Part shown: positions 1 through 8,020 of the stretch, in pieces
Position numbering within the stretch: position 1 is the stretch's first letter
Layout of the letters: each line of letters opens with the position of its first letter
NCBI GenBank assembly: GCA_963642455.1
Contig: CAVIGM010000002.1
Location: forward strand, 3,870 to 67,869
DNA: 64,000 bases
From: Crickella sp963642455
GTDB taxonomy: Bacteria > Bacillota > Clostridia > Peptostreptococcales > Anaerovoracaceae
Direction: 5' to 3'
Notes under the pieces: generated by a model
Told to the model about the DNA's origin: nothing
The model's input: the letters and a program-made list of their open reading frames with translations, nothing else
Databases searched by the model: none
Program-made: the position numbers and the translations under genes

Positions 1-106
1 GCGCACGGGCTACGATTACCGACATCGCATAATCTATATACGAAGTCTTCATTTCGTCATATATTTCATGCTCAATAATCTTGCTGTTATCTGTTATTTC
101 TGACAT
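1..106 (-). CDS. gyrA: DNA gyrase subunit A, N-terminal fragment
   Basis: Only the first 35 codons are in the window; the gene runs off the left edge. The encoded start reads MSEITDNSKIIEHEIYDEMK and then TSYIDYAMSVIVARA, the highly conserved GyrA opening that precedes the catalytic-tyrosine domain. GyrA is the DNA-cleaving subunit of the ATP-dependent type II topoisomerase that introduces negative supercoils. The ATG at 106-104 is preceded by a strong GGAGGA ribosome binding site (107-120). It lies 14 nt downstream of the gyrB stop on the same strand, so gyrB-gyrA are an operon. Confidence 0.9.
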   Translation of the reverse strand, partial: MSEITDNSKIIEHEIYDEMKTSYIDYAMSVIVARA

Positions 107-120
107 TGCTTCCTCCTTCC

Positions 121-2040
121 TTAGATGTCGAGGTTCTTAACGTATTTAGCGTTCTCTTCTATGAAAGCTCTACGAGGTGGAACCTTATCTCCCATTAGAG
201 TTGTAAAAATCTCGTCGGCTGCCGTTGCGTCGTCGATTGTAATTCTTACAAGAGTTCTTGTGTTGTAATCCATGGTTGTCTCCCAGAGCTGGTTATAGTC
301 CATCTCTCCAAGACCTTTGTATCTCTGAATTTCAATCTTGCTATTAGCCTTCTCTTCTCTAATCTTAGTAAGAAGAGCTTCCTGCTCGGCATCTGAATAT
401 GTATACCAGATGTCCTTGCCGCGCTTCACTCTAAAGAGAGGTGGCTGAGCCGCATATACGTGGCCTTGCTCGATAAGAGCCGGCATAAATCTATAAAAGA
501 AGGTCAGGAGCAGTGTTCTTATGTGTGCTCCGTCGACGTCGGCATCGGTCATGATGATAATCTTGTCATATCTCAGCTTATCTATATCGAAGTCTTTGCC
601 GACATTGCAGCCAAAGGCTGTAATCATATTCTTAATCTCGTCTGAGCCAAGAACTCTATCGAGGCTTGCCTTCTCAACGTTCAGAATCTTACCTCTAAGC
701 GGAAGTATGGCCTGACGCTTACGGTCACGACCTTGCTGTGCGCTTCCGCCCGCGGAATCTCCCTCGACAAGGAAAATCTCGCAAAGCGAAGGGTCCTTCT
801 CGGAGCAGTCCTTGAGCTTGCCAGGAAGCGAGGTAGTCTCGAGAACCGAGGTCTTTCTTGTGATTTCTTTAGCTTTTCTTGCGGCCTCTCTTGCTCTTTG
901 AGCTCGCAGACACTTGTCTACGATTATTCTCGCCTGCTTAGGATTCTCCTCAAGGAAGAAGCCGAACTGCTCGCCGACATTTGTCTCAACAAAACCCTTT
1001 ACCTCGGAGTTACCGAGCTTGGCTTTTGTCTGGCCCTCGAACTGAGGATTGGTGAGCTTGACGCTTACTACGGCCGTGAGGCCCTCTCTTACATCATCAC
1101 CCTGCAGCGACTCGTCGTTGTCCTTGATATATTTGTTCTTACGAGCATAATCATTGATTGTTCTTGTAAGAGCCGTCTTGAAGCCGATAAGGTGGAAGCC
1201 ACCTTCAGCCGTGTTGATGTTATTTGCATAAGAAAGAATAAGATCGCTGTAGCGGTCAGTATATTGCAAAGCTACCTCAACCTCATAGCCAGGCTTACTT
1301 GCCTCGAAATAGAAAATCGTAGGGTTGATTGCTTCCTTATTGGTATTCAGGAATTCAACAAACTCCTTGATTCCGCCTTCATAGCAGAATTTCTCCTTCT
1401 TCTTGTGACCTTCGCGCTTATCCTCGATGCTGATGGAAAGGCCCTTATTCAGAAAGGCCATTTCGCGCATTCTTCTTTGAAGCGTATCGTAGTCGTAGAC
1501 GGTCTCATCAAAAATCGTAGGATCCGGCCAGAACTGTGTCTTTGAGCCCGTGCCTCTTGCGTCTCCAAGCACCTTAAGCTCAGATGCCTTCTCGCCAGCC
1601 CAGTATTCCTGCTGGTACAGCTTGCCGTCTCTCTTGACCTCTACAACCATATGTGTGGAAAGAGCATTTACAACTGATGCACCTACGCCGTGAAGACCTC
1701 CAGATACCTTGTATCCTCCGCCTCCGAATTTACCACCCGCATGCAGCTTGGTGTGAATTACCTGAACAGCAGGTATTCCCATCTTAGGGTGAATGTCGAC
1801 AGGCATTCCACGACCATCGTCCTGAACCGTAATCGAATTGTCCGGCTCGATGGCAACCTGGATGTGCTTGCAGTATCCAGCAAGTGCTTCATCGACAGAA
1901 TTGTCTACGATCTCATATACGAGATGATGAAGTCCTGCAGGTCCGGTGCTTCCGATATACATACCCGGTCTTAGTCTGACAGGTTGCAGTCCCTCGAGCA
2001 CCTGGATTTGTTCCGCTCCGTATTGTTTGTTATCGCTCAT
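121..2040 (-). CDS. gyrB: DNA gyrase subunit B
   Basis: This is the ATPase subunit of gyrase, 639 aa from the chosen start, the usual length. Visible are the GHKL ATPase motifs (EIVDNSVDEALAGY, DDGRGMPV, GLHGVGASVVNALS) and the C-terminal Toprim region (LVEGDSAGGSA, then the DADVDGAHIRTLLLTFFYR metal-binding motif). The reading frame is open 8 codons further upstream to a TTG at 2064. The ATG at 2040 is preferred because AAAGGA sits about 9 nt upstream of it and MSDNKQYGAEQIQVLEGL is the family N-terminus. It is transcribed leftward with gyrA from a promoter at 2184-2212. In most Firmicutes gyrB follows recF; here it lies downstream of jag instead. Confidence 0.96.
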   Translation of the reverse strand: MSDNKQYGAEQIQVLEGLQPVRLRPGMYIGSTGPAGLHHLVYEIVDNSVDEALAGYCKHIQVAIEPDNSITVQDDGRGMPVDIHPKMGIPAVQVIHTKLHAGGKFGGGGYKVSGGLHGVGASVVNALSTHMVVEVKRDGKLYQQEYWAGEKASELKVLGDARGTGSKTQFWPDPTIFDETVYDYDTLQRRMREMAFLNKGLSISIEDKREGHKKKEKFCYEGGIKEFVEFLNTNKEAINPTIFYFEASKPGYEVEVALQYTDRYSDLILSYANNINTAEGGFHLIGFKTALTRTINDYARKNKYIKDNDESLQGDDVREGLTAVVSVKLTNPQFEGQTKAKLGNSEVKGFVETNVGEQFGFFLEENPKQARIIVDKCLRAQRAREAARKAKEITRKTSVLETTSLPGKLKDCSEKDPSLCEIFLVEGDSAGGSAQQGRDRKRQAILPLRGKILNVEKASLDRVLGSDEIKNMITAFGCNVGKDFDIDKLRYDKIIIMTDADVDGAHIRTLLLTFFYRFMPALIEQGHVYAAQPPLFRVKRGKDIWYTYSDAEQEALLTKIREEKANSKIEIQRYKGLGEMDYNQLWETTMDYNTRTLVRITIDDATAADEIFTTLMGDKVPPRRAFIEENAKYVKNLDI

Positions 2041-2183
2041 TATATATAATCCTTTCAGGTTCAATTTCGGCCAGCCTTGTCTTAGCTTGGTCTTCGTCTT
2101 AGTCTTGCTTTCGACCTCGCTTCGACCCCATCCCTTAATTTAAGGCAAAAAAATTTCTGGCCTCAGAACCATTTTGTGCCCTT

Positions 2184-2212
2184 ATTTTACCATATAAGGC
2201 GTTTTTTCGCAA
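2184..2212 (-). promoter_or_regulatory. Predicted sigma-A promoter of gyrB-gyrA
   Basis: On the minus strand TTGCGA (2212-2207) and TAAAAT (2189-2184) are separated by exactly 17 bp. TGG before the -10 makes it an extended -10. A perfect 14-bp palindrome CACAATATATTGTG (2220-2233) lies directly upstream of the -35 and could be a regulator site. The transcript would have a leader of about 140 nt before the gyrB ATG. No experiment supports it. Confidence 0.6.
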
Positions 2213-2293
2213 GTTTAGACACAATATATTGTGAAAAAATAAAATGCGTTAAATCGAAGATTTTCGACCTTTTTCGACGTTTTTCGCGTAAAA

Positions 2294-2330
2294 GCTTGTT
2301 TGAAGGCATGCTCTCGCTTCGTTGCTGGCG
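2294..2330 (+). repeat. Fragment of the intergenic ~260-bp repeat family
   Basis: A 37-bp stretch in the jag-gyrB gap matches, with a few mismatches, the end module of the repeats at 14809-15066 (same orientation) and 9217-9480 (opposite orientation). The shared core reads like CTTG(A/T)TTGAAGGCA(T/C)GCTCTCGCT followed by CGTTGCTGxCG. It lies at the junction where gyrB abuts jag, an atypical junction for Firmicutes. Confidence 0.6.
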
Positions 2331-2365
2331 CAACAAAAGAGGCATTCGGAATTCGAACGCCTCTT
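2331..2365 (-). terminator. Intrinsic terminator of the rpmH-jag operon
   Basis: On the minus strand a 12-bp stem with one mismatch (AAGAGGCGTTCG paired with CGAATGCCTCTT, 2365-2337) is followed by TTTTGTTG. It sits 42 nt downstream of the jag stop, and closes the leftward rpmH-rnpA-yidD-yidC-jag transcript before gyrB. Confidence 0.75.
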
Positions 2366-2406
2366 GTCTTTGGATTTAATGTTATTTGTTGTTCCGGCTT
2401 AGCAGC

Positions 2407-3306
2407 CTACTTGAGCTCGATTATGACTTTACGGTAAGGGTCCTTGCCCTCGCTTCTTGTCTTAACTTTTGGATGATCCTGCAGAGTTGTATGAATTACC
2501 TTTCTTTCATAAGGATTCATTGGCTCGAGCGTTACACTATGTCTTGTGCGCTCAACCTTTCCTGCAAGGCGCTGTGCCAGGGCAATCAGAGTCTTCTCTC
2601 TCTTTGCTCTGTAATCCTCTGCGTCGAGAATTACTCTTATATATTTGCCGCCATCCTTGTTAACCACGTAGCTTGCAAGGCACTGCACCGCGTCGAGGGT
2701 CTGTCCTCTTTTGCCGATGATTGTTCCTGTGTCCTTGCCTGTGATTTCTACGAAAACAAGATCTTCGTTAGCCTTAACCGCGAAGCTAAGGTCGATTCCC
2801 ATCTTCTCTGCTATCTCTGTGAGGAAAGCCTCAACAGGATGGTTCTCTACAGCAGGAAGACCTTTAACTTCTTCGAGAAGGACATCTTCGATTACAACGC
2901 TTTCTGCGTTCTTGGAAGCTCTCTTCTCTCTATATTTCTCTTTTCTTTCTTTTCTCTTCTCTTTAGCTCTTGCCTGAGCGTCCTCGCGCTCCTCAGCTTC
3001 GAATTTATCGTAATCTTTTCTTACTTCATCTGGAAGTGCTTGTGCTGAGTTCTCAGGAAGGCTTGCGAGAATTGCATCGATTTCGTCGAATGTTGCCTTA
3101 GTCTTACTCTTGTCAGAGCTATCCTTCTTCAAGGATTCTTTCTCTGTTACTCTAACCTTAGCAAGCTTAGAACCGATACCCAGAAATCCGCTTGAGGACT
3201 CCTCGAGTACTTCGATTTCTACCTCATCTTTGGTAAGCTTCAGCTCTTTAAGAGCAAGATCAACAGCGGTATCTACATCGACGCCCCATTTTTCTGATGA
3301 TCTCAT
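2407..3306 (-). CDS. jag: Jag/KhpB family RNA-binding protein
   Basis: 299 aa. Order of domains: Jag_N (residues ~1-55, ending GFLGIGSKLAKVRV), a long charged linker rich in Lys and Glu (~60-150), a KH domain (~150-225, with GTIIGKRGQTLDAVQ as the GxxG loop) and a C-terminal R3H domain (RTRHSVTLEPMNPYERKVIH). The linker makes it longer than the ~210 aa Bacillus protein. Jag/KhpB binds RNA and has been tied to cell-envelope and division control; it is normally encoded next to yidC. The ATG overlaps the yidC stop by 1 nt, so translational coupling is likely. The gene is last in the rpmH operon. Confidence 0.93.
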   Translation of the reverse strand: MRSSEKWGVDVDTAVDLALKELKLTKDEVEIEVLEESSSGFLGIGSKLAKVRVTEKESLKKDSSDKSKTKATFDEIDAILASLPENSAQALPDEVRKDYDKFEAEEREDAQARAKEKRKERKEKYREKRASKNAESVVIEDVLLEEVKGLPAVENHPVEAFLTEIAEKMGIDLSFAVKANEDLVFVEITGKDTGTIIGKRGQTLDAVQCLASYVVNKDGGKYIRVILDAEDYRAKREKTLIALAQRLAGKVERTRHSVTLEPMNPYERKVIHTTLQDHPKVKTRSEGKDPYRKVIIELK

Positions 3307-4079
3307 TAACTTACTTTTCCTTTCACCTTAACCATGTGAGCTCTCTTCTTCTTCTCGAGCTCCTTCTCAGCCTTCTTTACGATTTCCTTATGCTCTTTCT
3401 CTTTTCTCATCTGATCACGCAGCTTGTTGATGCGGATATTGAAAATGATCTGGAGCATCTGGCCGCCTGCCCAGTAAATAGCAAGTCCAGCCGGATATGA
3501 TCTTGCAAGCCAAAGAATTGAAAGTGGAAATACGTATTTCATAATCATATTCATTGACTTAGCGCTTGCCTGAGGGCCTCCCATATTCATCATTGCTGAA
3601 TTCATAGCGAATGAGAAATATGTTGAAACGCCGGCGAGTATTGGCAGAATCCAAAGGTCAGGCTGTGCAAGGTCGTCAATCCAGAGGAATGACTCGTGTG
3701 CTGCCATAATCATCATTGAGCCTGCCGACTCAGGCATGTAAAGAATTGGATTTCTGAGAAGTGCGAACAGTCCCATAATGATAGGGAACTGAATAAGCAT
3801 TGGAAGACATCCGCTCATAGGGTTGAAGCCCTCTTTAGCGTAGAGGTCCTGCATTGCCTCATTTAACTTTTCTTTGTCGTTAGCATATCTTTCCTGAAGA
3901 ACCTTCGACTTCTCTGCTATCTCAGTCATGTTAGCAGAAGACTTAATCTGCTTTCTGTAAAGAGGATAGAGCAGGCATTTAACAAGCACTGTCAGAATTA
4001 TCAGTGAAATACCGTAATTTCCAACAAGCTTATAAATCCAGAAAAGAATGTAACCAAGGGGTTTTGCAAAAATTCCCAT
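3306..4079 (-). CDS. yidC: Membrane protein insertase YidC/OxaI
   Basis: 257 aa, the short Gram-positive form without the large periplasmic domain. Visible are five hydrophobic segments, the cytoplasmic hairpin after the first core TM (KQIKSSANMTEIAEKSKVLQ region) and the conserved GCLPMLIQFPIIMGLFALLR segment. A basic C-terminal tail (KKAEKELEKKKRAHMVKVKGK) is typical for ribosome contact. It inserts and folds membrane proteins alone or with SecYEG. No lipobox signal peptide is seen at the N-terminus (MGIFAKPLGYILFWIYKLVG), unlike Bacillus SpoIIIJ. It lies between yidD and jag in the conserved order. Confidence 0.95.
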   Translation of the reverse strand: MGIFAKPLGYILFWIYKLVGNYGISLIILTVLVKCLLYPLYRKQIKSSANMTEIAEKSKVLQERYANDKEKLNEAMQDLYAKEGFNPMSGCLPMLIQFPIIMGLFALLRNPILYMPESAGSMMIMAAHESFLWIDDLAQPDLWILPILAGVSTYFSFAMNSAMMNMGGPQASAKSMNMIMKYVFPLSILWLARSYPAGLAIYWAGGQMLQIIFNIRINKLRDQMRKEKEHKEIVKKAEKELEKKKRAHMVKVKGKVS

Positions 4080-4103
4080 ATTACTCCTTACTTAATCTTC
4101 TTA

Positions 4104-4349
4104 TTAAGGTACAGGGTCGTATCCGCCAGGGTTTCCCGGATGACATCTTAGAATTCTCTTTATACCAAGATATGAGCCCTTAATCGGTCCGTACTTTCTT
4201 ACAGCCTGTATGAAATATGTGCTGCAAGTCGGATAGAATCTGCAGGTCGCAGGAAAAAGGGGTGAAATACATACCTGATATACCCTAATAAGTCCGATTA
4301 TAATCTTACTTAGAATTGTTCCAATAAATTTCAACACAGTTTTAATCAT
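4104..4349 (-). CDS. yidD: Membrane protein insertion efficiency factor YidD
   Basis: 81 aa, normal length. It has an N-terminal amphipathic/hydrophobic segment followed by the family signature CRFYPTCSTYFIQAVRKYGP and the C-terminal CHPGNPGGYDPVP. It is thought to assist YidC at the membrane. The ATG at 4349 lies inside the rnpA stop region (4-nt overlap), and yidC begins 24 nt after its stop, so expression is probably coupled. Confidence 0.93.
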   Translation of the reverse strand: MIKTVLKFIGTILSKIIIGLIRVYQVCISPLFPATCRFYPTCSTYFIQAVRKYGPIKGSYLGIKRILRCHPGNPGGYDPVP

Positions 4350-4693
4350 AGTTTCTCCAAGAGCTCTTCTGCCCTTAATACTCCGTACAAAGATCTTTGG
4401 ACTTCATTACATTTCTTTCCGTTGATCTCCTGTCTTGCAACCAGAATTACATCGTAGCCCTTAGCGATTCTGCCATCCATTGTTCTGTAGGCTTCCCTCA
4501 TCAGGCGACGCGCCCTGTTGCGCTGCACGCTGTTTCCGACCTTCTTGCTCGCAACATAAGCCATGCGCGAGTAATCAAGACCGTTTTTTCTATACAGCAC
4601 AACCACATTTCGGCTACCCTTCGACTTGCCGTGCTTGTAGACGGCATCGAAATGCTTCTGTTGTCTTATTGTGAGCTTATAACTCTTTCTCAC
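4346..4693 (-). CDS. rnpA: Ribonuclease P protein component
   Basis: 115 aa. It carries the conserved basic RNR motif (NSVQRNRARRLMREAYR) and the preceding VASKKVGNS strand that contact the RNase P RNA and the pre-tRNA 5' leader. Together with the catalytic RNA it matures tRNA 5' ends. It follows rpmH by 12 nt and overlaps yidD by 4 nt, the arrangement found in almost all bacteria. Confidence 0.95.
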   Translation of the reverse strand: MRKSYKLTIRQQKHFDAVYKHGKSKGSRNVVVLYRKNGLDYSRMAYVASKKVGNSVQRNRARRLMREAYRTMDGRIAKGYDVILVARQEINGKKCNEVQRSLYGVLRAEELLEKL

Positions 4694-4705
4694 TATGTGA
4701 CCTCA

Positions 4706-4840
4706 CTATGCTGAGAGGCTCTTTCTTCCTCTTGCTCTTCTTCTCTTCAGAACCTTGCGTCCGTTTGCAGTTGCCATTCTCTTTCTGAATCCGTGCTCCT
4801 TGAGACGCTGTCTCTTCTTTGGCTGATAAGTTCTTTTCAT
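4706..4840 (-). CDS. rpmH: 50S ribosomal protein L34
   Basis: 44 aa, very basic, starting MKRTYQPKKRQRLKEHGFRK and ending RARGRKSLSA: the universally conserved L34. The ATG at 4840-4838 is preceded by AAGGAGAATAAGTA, a strong ribosome binding site. It is first gene of the leftward rpmH-rnpA-yidD-yidC-jag operon. Confidence 0.95.
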   Translation of the reverse strand: MKRTYQPKKRQRLKEHGFRKRMATANGRKVLKRRRARGRKSLSA

Positions 4841-4966
4841 TACTTATTCTCCTTTTCTCTTTCTATAAAAAAATTTACTTCGTAACCGCGGGATTGCGGT
4901 TCGGCCAGCCGCCTAAGTGCGACTTTTATCGTGCTTCCTAAATTAAATAAGCACATAAGCCTAAAT

Positions 4967-4995
4967 ATTGTATTCTTTTGCCTACAAAAAGTCAA
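4967..4995 (-). promoter_or_regulatory. Predicted sigma-A promoter of the rpmH operon
   Basis: On the minus strand TTGACT (4995-4990) and TACAAT (4972-4967) are 17 bp apart. The -35 begins one base after the stop codon of the upstream alcohol dehydrogenase gene, so the ancestral rpmH promoter appears to have been kept when that gene came to lie here. A short hairpin (AACCGC with GCGGTT, 4885-4902) lies in the leader; its role is unclear. Confidence 0.7.
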
Positions 4996-6204
4996 TTATT
5001 TGTCCTTCGCCATCATGTAGATGTCTTTGATTTCTTTGCTTGTAAGCACGACGAAGTCACCGACTGTTCTTGCGTCCTGGAAAGTAACTCCAAGGGCCGC
5101 CTTTTCACAAGCTGCCTCGTCGAAATCAAGGCCAAGTCCCTTAAGTCCGATTGGCATTCCTATACTAATAAAGAAGTCTTCCATGCCTTCAATTGTGTCG
5201 AGGGCAATTCTTCTTGATGTTTGATCGTCAGTATTCTCGTCCCAATCGAAGCCGAAGAGCGCCTTGCCGAGCTTGGCAAATCTTCTTACATCTGTATCAA
5301 GAACAAATCTTGCCCATGAGCCCCAAATTGCCGCAAGGCCCGCACCATGCGCAACATCGAATTCGGCCGAGAGCTCATGCTCAATCTGATGGCAAGCCCA
5401 GTCACCTTTATTTGAATTACCTGCATTAGTAAGACCATTATGCGACAGGCTTCCTGCCCACATGAGGTTAGCCCTTGCATCGTAATCATCTGGATGGTCT
5501 ATTGCGATAGGCGCATATTTCATCACGGTCTTCAATACGACAAAGGATACCTCGTCAGTAAGGTCAAGCGCATAACCATTATGGAAATATCTTTCTAAGG
5601 TATGCATCATAATATCCACAGAGCCCGAAGCCGTCTGGTATGCCGATACTGTATATGTGAGATTAGGTGCAAGAAGCGAGAATTTAACTCTGCCGAATGG
5701 AGTGTTAACTCCTCTTTTGTAAATAATCTCACCTTCGTCATTTGTGATAACCGAAGAGTCGCTCATCTCGGAGCCTGTCGCAGAGAGCGTAAGTATAACT
5801 CCGACAGGAAGCGAGGCTTGCACTTTTCTTTTGCCACAATAGAAATCCCACACATCTCCCTCGGATGCAGCACCATAGCCTATTGCCTTAGCACTGTCTA
5901 TTACCGAGCCTCCGCCAACTGCAAGTATGAAATCAATTTGCTCATCTTTGCAAAGATTGATTCCCTTGCGAACGAGGCTAAGTCTTGGATTAGGAATTAC
6001 TCCGCCAAGCTCAAGATATTCTATGCCGGCTTTTCTAAGCTCTTCTTCTACATTATCTAATAGACCGCTTTTTCTGACAGAGCCTGTGCCGAAGTGAATA
6101 AGAACCTTCTTTGCTCCGAATTCTGTAAGCATTTGTCCAACCTGATGCTCTACTCCGTTTCCGAAGATAACTCTGCTTGGTGCATAAAATTCAATACCTG
6201 CCAT
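4996..6204 (-). CDS. Iron-containing alcohol dehydrogenase (BdhA/YqhD type)
   Basis: 402 aa. Group III (iron-type) alcohol dehydrogenase: the nucleotide-binding GGGSVIDSAKAI motif is at ~97-108, and the metal ligands of the family can be assigned as D197 and H201 (GSVDIMMH), H272 and H286 (CHQIEHELSAEFDVAHGAGL). It probably reduces an aldehyde with NAD(P)H in fermentation; the substrate cannot be read from sequence. It starts ATG at 6204 with AAGGAGAAAG upstream. The position is odd: it separates rpmH from dnaA, which are usually adjacent apart from the origin. A distant paralogue is at 56369-57553. Confidence 0.92.
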   Translation of the reverse strand: MAGIEFYAPSRVIFGNGVEHQVGQMLTEFGAKKVLIHFGTGSVRKSGLLDNVEEELRKAGIEYLELGGVIPNPRLSLVRKGINLCKDEQIDFILAVGGGSVIDSAKAIGYGAASEGDVWDFYCGKRKVQASLPVGVILTLSATGSEMSDSSVITNDEGEIIYKRGVNTPFGRVKFSLLAPNLTYTVSAYQTASGSVDIMMHTLERYFHNGYALDLTDEVSFVVLKTVMKYAPIAIDHPDDYDARANLMWAGSLSHNGLTNAGNSNKGDWACHQIEHELSAEFDVAHGAGLAAIWGSWARFVLDTDVRRFAKLGKALFGFDWDENTDDQTSRRIALDTIEGMEDFFISIGMPIGLKGLGLDFDEAACEKAALGVTFQDARTVGDFVVLTSKEIKDIYMMAKDK

Positions 6205-6333
6205 AATCTTTCTCCTTTTCTATATAACTATCTTAATAATTCCTAAGAAATTTTCACTACTTTATATGTTATGATTATATCCCATTACAGATTTATAGTT
6301 TCTTAAATTTATTAGATTTTTTCAAAAATCTAC

Positions 6334-6484
6334 TTATACACAACATCTTGTGTTTTGGGAAAGATATTAACAACTTTATCAACAATATGTGTATAACTTT
6401 ATTTTTGTATGCTCAACAAATTGAATTTTTCGATATTTCTGTCATTTGAAATTGTGGATAAATACGTGTAATATATGTGCATAA
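6334..6484. other. oriC, part upstream of dnaA: DnaA-box cluster
   Basis: An AT-rich region holds DnaA boxes matching TTATNCACA: TTATACACA 6334-6342 (+), TTATCAACA 6376-6384 (+, one mismatch), TGTGTATAA 6388-6396 (- strand box), TGTGGATAA 6453-6461 (- strand, perfect consensus) and TGTGCATAA 6476-6484 (- strand). This matches the upstream subregion of bipartite Firmicutes origins. 6205-6330 holds no recognisable gene; it is AT-rich and carries the adh ribosome binding site. Confidence 0.85.
6446..6474 (+). promoter_or_regulatory. Predicted dnaA promoter with a DnaA box in the spacer
   Basis: TTGAAA (6446-6451) and TAATAT (6469-6474) are 17 bp apart. The perfect DnaA box TGTGGATAA (6453-6461) lies inside the spacer, and another box (6476-6484) covers the likely start of transcription. 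DnaA bound here would block RNA polymerase, so autorepression of dnaA is expected. Confidence 0.65.
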
Positions 6485-6500
6485 CTTAAGGAGTGGCGTT

Positions 6501-7862
6501 TTGGATAATAACAAGATATGGGAAGTCTTCACTTCCTCAATGAAAGCAAATCTTACACCTGTTAGTTTCAATACCTGGATTTCTCCGCTTTCTCTTAGAA
6601 AGCTCGATAAGGAGACAGGTATTATTTATATCGAAACTGAGCAGGAACTTGTTGTCAATTGGATCAAGGAGAATTATTTTCCTTTAATTCAGAAAACCTT
6701 TGACAACATTCTTGGCATGTCCGTAAATGGTGGTCCTTATAGAGTTATTCTTAAGACAAGTGCAGATTATATTGAGCACAAGCCTTCTACATCTAAGAGA
6801 ATCGGTGAGAAGCAGAATCCAACTGAGAAGTTATTTAATCCTCGTTATAATTTCGAGAATTTCATAGTTGGTAAATCAAATATGTATGCGCACGCAGCAT
6901 CTGTTGCTGTTGCCGAATCTCCTGGCGAGGCATTTAATCCACTTTTCATTTACGGAGGCTCGGGCCTTGGTAAGACTCATCTTATGCAGGCTATAGGTGT
7001 TCATATTTCAACACTTAACCCATCTGCTAATGTTCTTTATGTAAGTTCGGAAATGTTCATGGATGAATTCATTAAGGCCTTAGCTGATAAGTCTGTAAAG
7101 AAGTTCGAGAATAAATTTAGAAAAGTTGATGTCCTTCTCATAGACGATATTCAATTTCTTGAGGGTAAGGATTCTACACAGGAGGAATTTTTCTATACCT
7201 TCGAGCATTTATATTCAAATAATAAGCAAATTGTTATTACCGCAGACTGCCCACCAAGCAGTCTTAATGGCATTGAGGATAGGCTTAGATCCAGGTTCTC
7301 TTGGAATATGATTGCAGATATTCAGCCACCTGATTACGAAACAAGAGTTGCTATTCTTAAGAATCTTGCAGAGAAGCAGAATGTTGAACTCACAGACGAG
7401 ACATACCAGGTATGCTGCTTGATTGCCGAGCAAATTACAGATAATATACGCGAACTCGAAGGCGCATTTAATAGAGTTATTGGTTTTTCTAACCTTCTTG
7501 GCGAGAAAATCACTATAGATTATGCCAAAACCGTACTTAAGGATATAATTTCTAATACAGAGCAGGCCGTTGCTCCGGAGAGAATTAGAAGTACGGTTGC
7601 AAGCTATTACAAGATTAATCTTGAGGATATTGATTCTCCTAAGAGAAATTCCGAGATTGCGCTTCCAAGACAGATTGCAATGTATCTTTGTAGAGAAAAT
7701 ACAGATGTTTCTCTTTCGAAGATTGGTAAACTCTTCGGAAATAGACATTATTCGACAGTAATTCATGCCGTTGAGAAAATCAACGAGATGCTCAAATATG
7801 ATGATAAGCTTGCAAATGATATTGCTGCTATAAATTCTAAGTTAAGTATGAAGAACAAATAA
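6501..7862 (+). CDS. dnaA: Chromosomal replication initiator DnaA
   Basis: 453 aa from a TTG start at 6501. This start is chosen because AAGGAG (6488-6493) is 7 nt upstream and DNNKIWEVF matches the family N-terminus; an upstream in-frame GTG at 6477 lies within a DnaA box. Domain I (1-80) is followed by the AAA+ domain with Walker A GGSGLGKTHL and Walker B LLIDDIQFL, then the helix-turn-helix domain IV with the DnaA signature (GNRHYSTVIHAVEKI). It binds the DnaA boxes on both sides of the gene and melts the origin. dnaN follows. Confidence 0.97.
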   Translation: MDNNKIWEVFTSSMKANLTPVSFNTWISPLSLRKLDKETGIIYIETEQELVVNWIKENYFPLIQKTFDNILGMSVNGGPYRVILKTSADYIEHKPSTSKRIGEKQNPTEKLFNPRYNFENFIVGKSNMYAHAASVAVAESPGEAFNPLFIYGGSGLGKTHLMQAIGVHISTLNPSANVLYVSSEMFMDEFIKALADKSVKKFENKFRKVDVLLIDDIQFLEGKDSTQEEFFYTFEHLYSNNKQIVITADCPPSSLNGIEDRLRSRFSWNMIADIQPPDYETRVAILKNLAEKQNVELTDETYQVCCLIAEQITDNIRELEGAFNRVIGFSNLLGEKITIDYAKTVLKDIISNTEQAVAPERIRSTVASYYKINLEDIDSPKRNSEIALPRQIAMYLCRENTDVSLSKIGKLFGNRHYSTVIHAVEKINEMLKYDDKLANDIAAINSKLSMKNK

Positions 7863-7863
7863 T

Positions 7864-8005
7864 TTATCCACAATTTATCCACATACTTATCGACGTATTT
7901 ATGAACATTTTTGCACTAATAAAAACAAGCAATTTGAGGCACTTAACGACTTATCCATATAATTCACATACCCTACTACTACAACTATATATAAATATAT
8001 AAAAA
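7864..8005. other. oriC, part downstream of dnaA: DnaA boxes, DnaA-trios and unwinding region
   Basis: Two perfect TTATCCACA boxes in tandem (7864-7872 and 7875-7883, + strand) and a near match TTATCCATA (7951-7959) lie between dnaA and dnaN. After a short spacer comes CTACTACTACAACTAT (7973-7988), whose complement read 3'->5' is a run of GAT triplets like the DnaA-trio of Bacillus subtilis. An A/T-only stretch follows (about 7986-8005). This is the expected order box, spacer, trio, melting region, so it is the likely unwinding site. Confidence 0.8.
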
Positions 8006-8020
8006 TAAAGGAGCTTTCTA

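Noticed and set aside
733..1545. 270-codon open frame opposite gyrB
   Set aside because: Antisense to the clearly conserved gyrB coding sequence; no recognisable protein features.
4885..4902. Hairpin AACCGC...GCGGTT as a terminator of the alcohol dehydrogenase gene
   Set aside because: The T-run is too far away (about 10 nt) and it lies within the rpmH leader; too weak to call.
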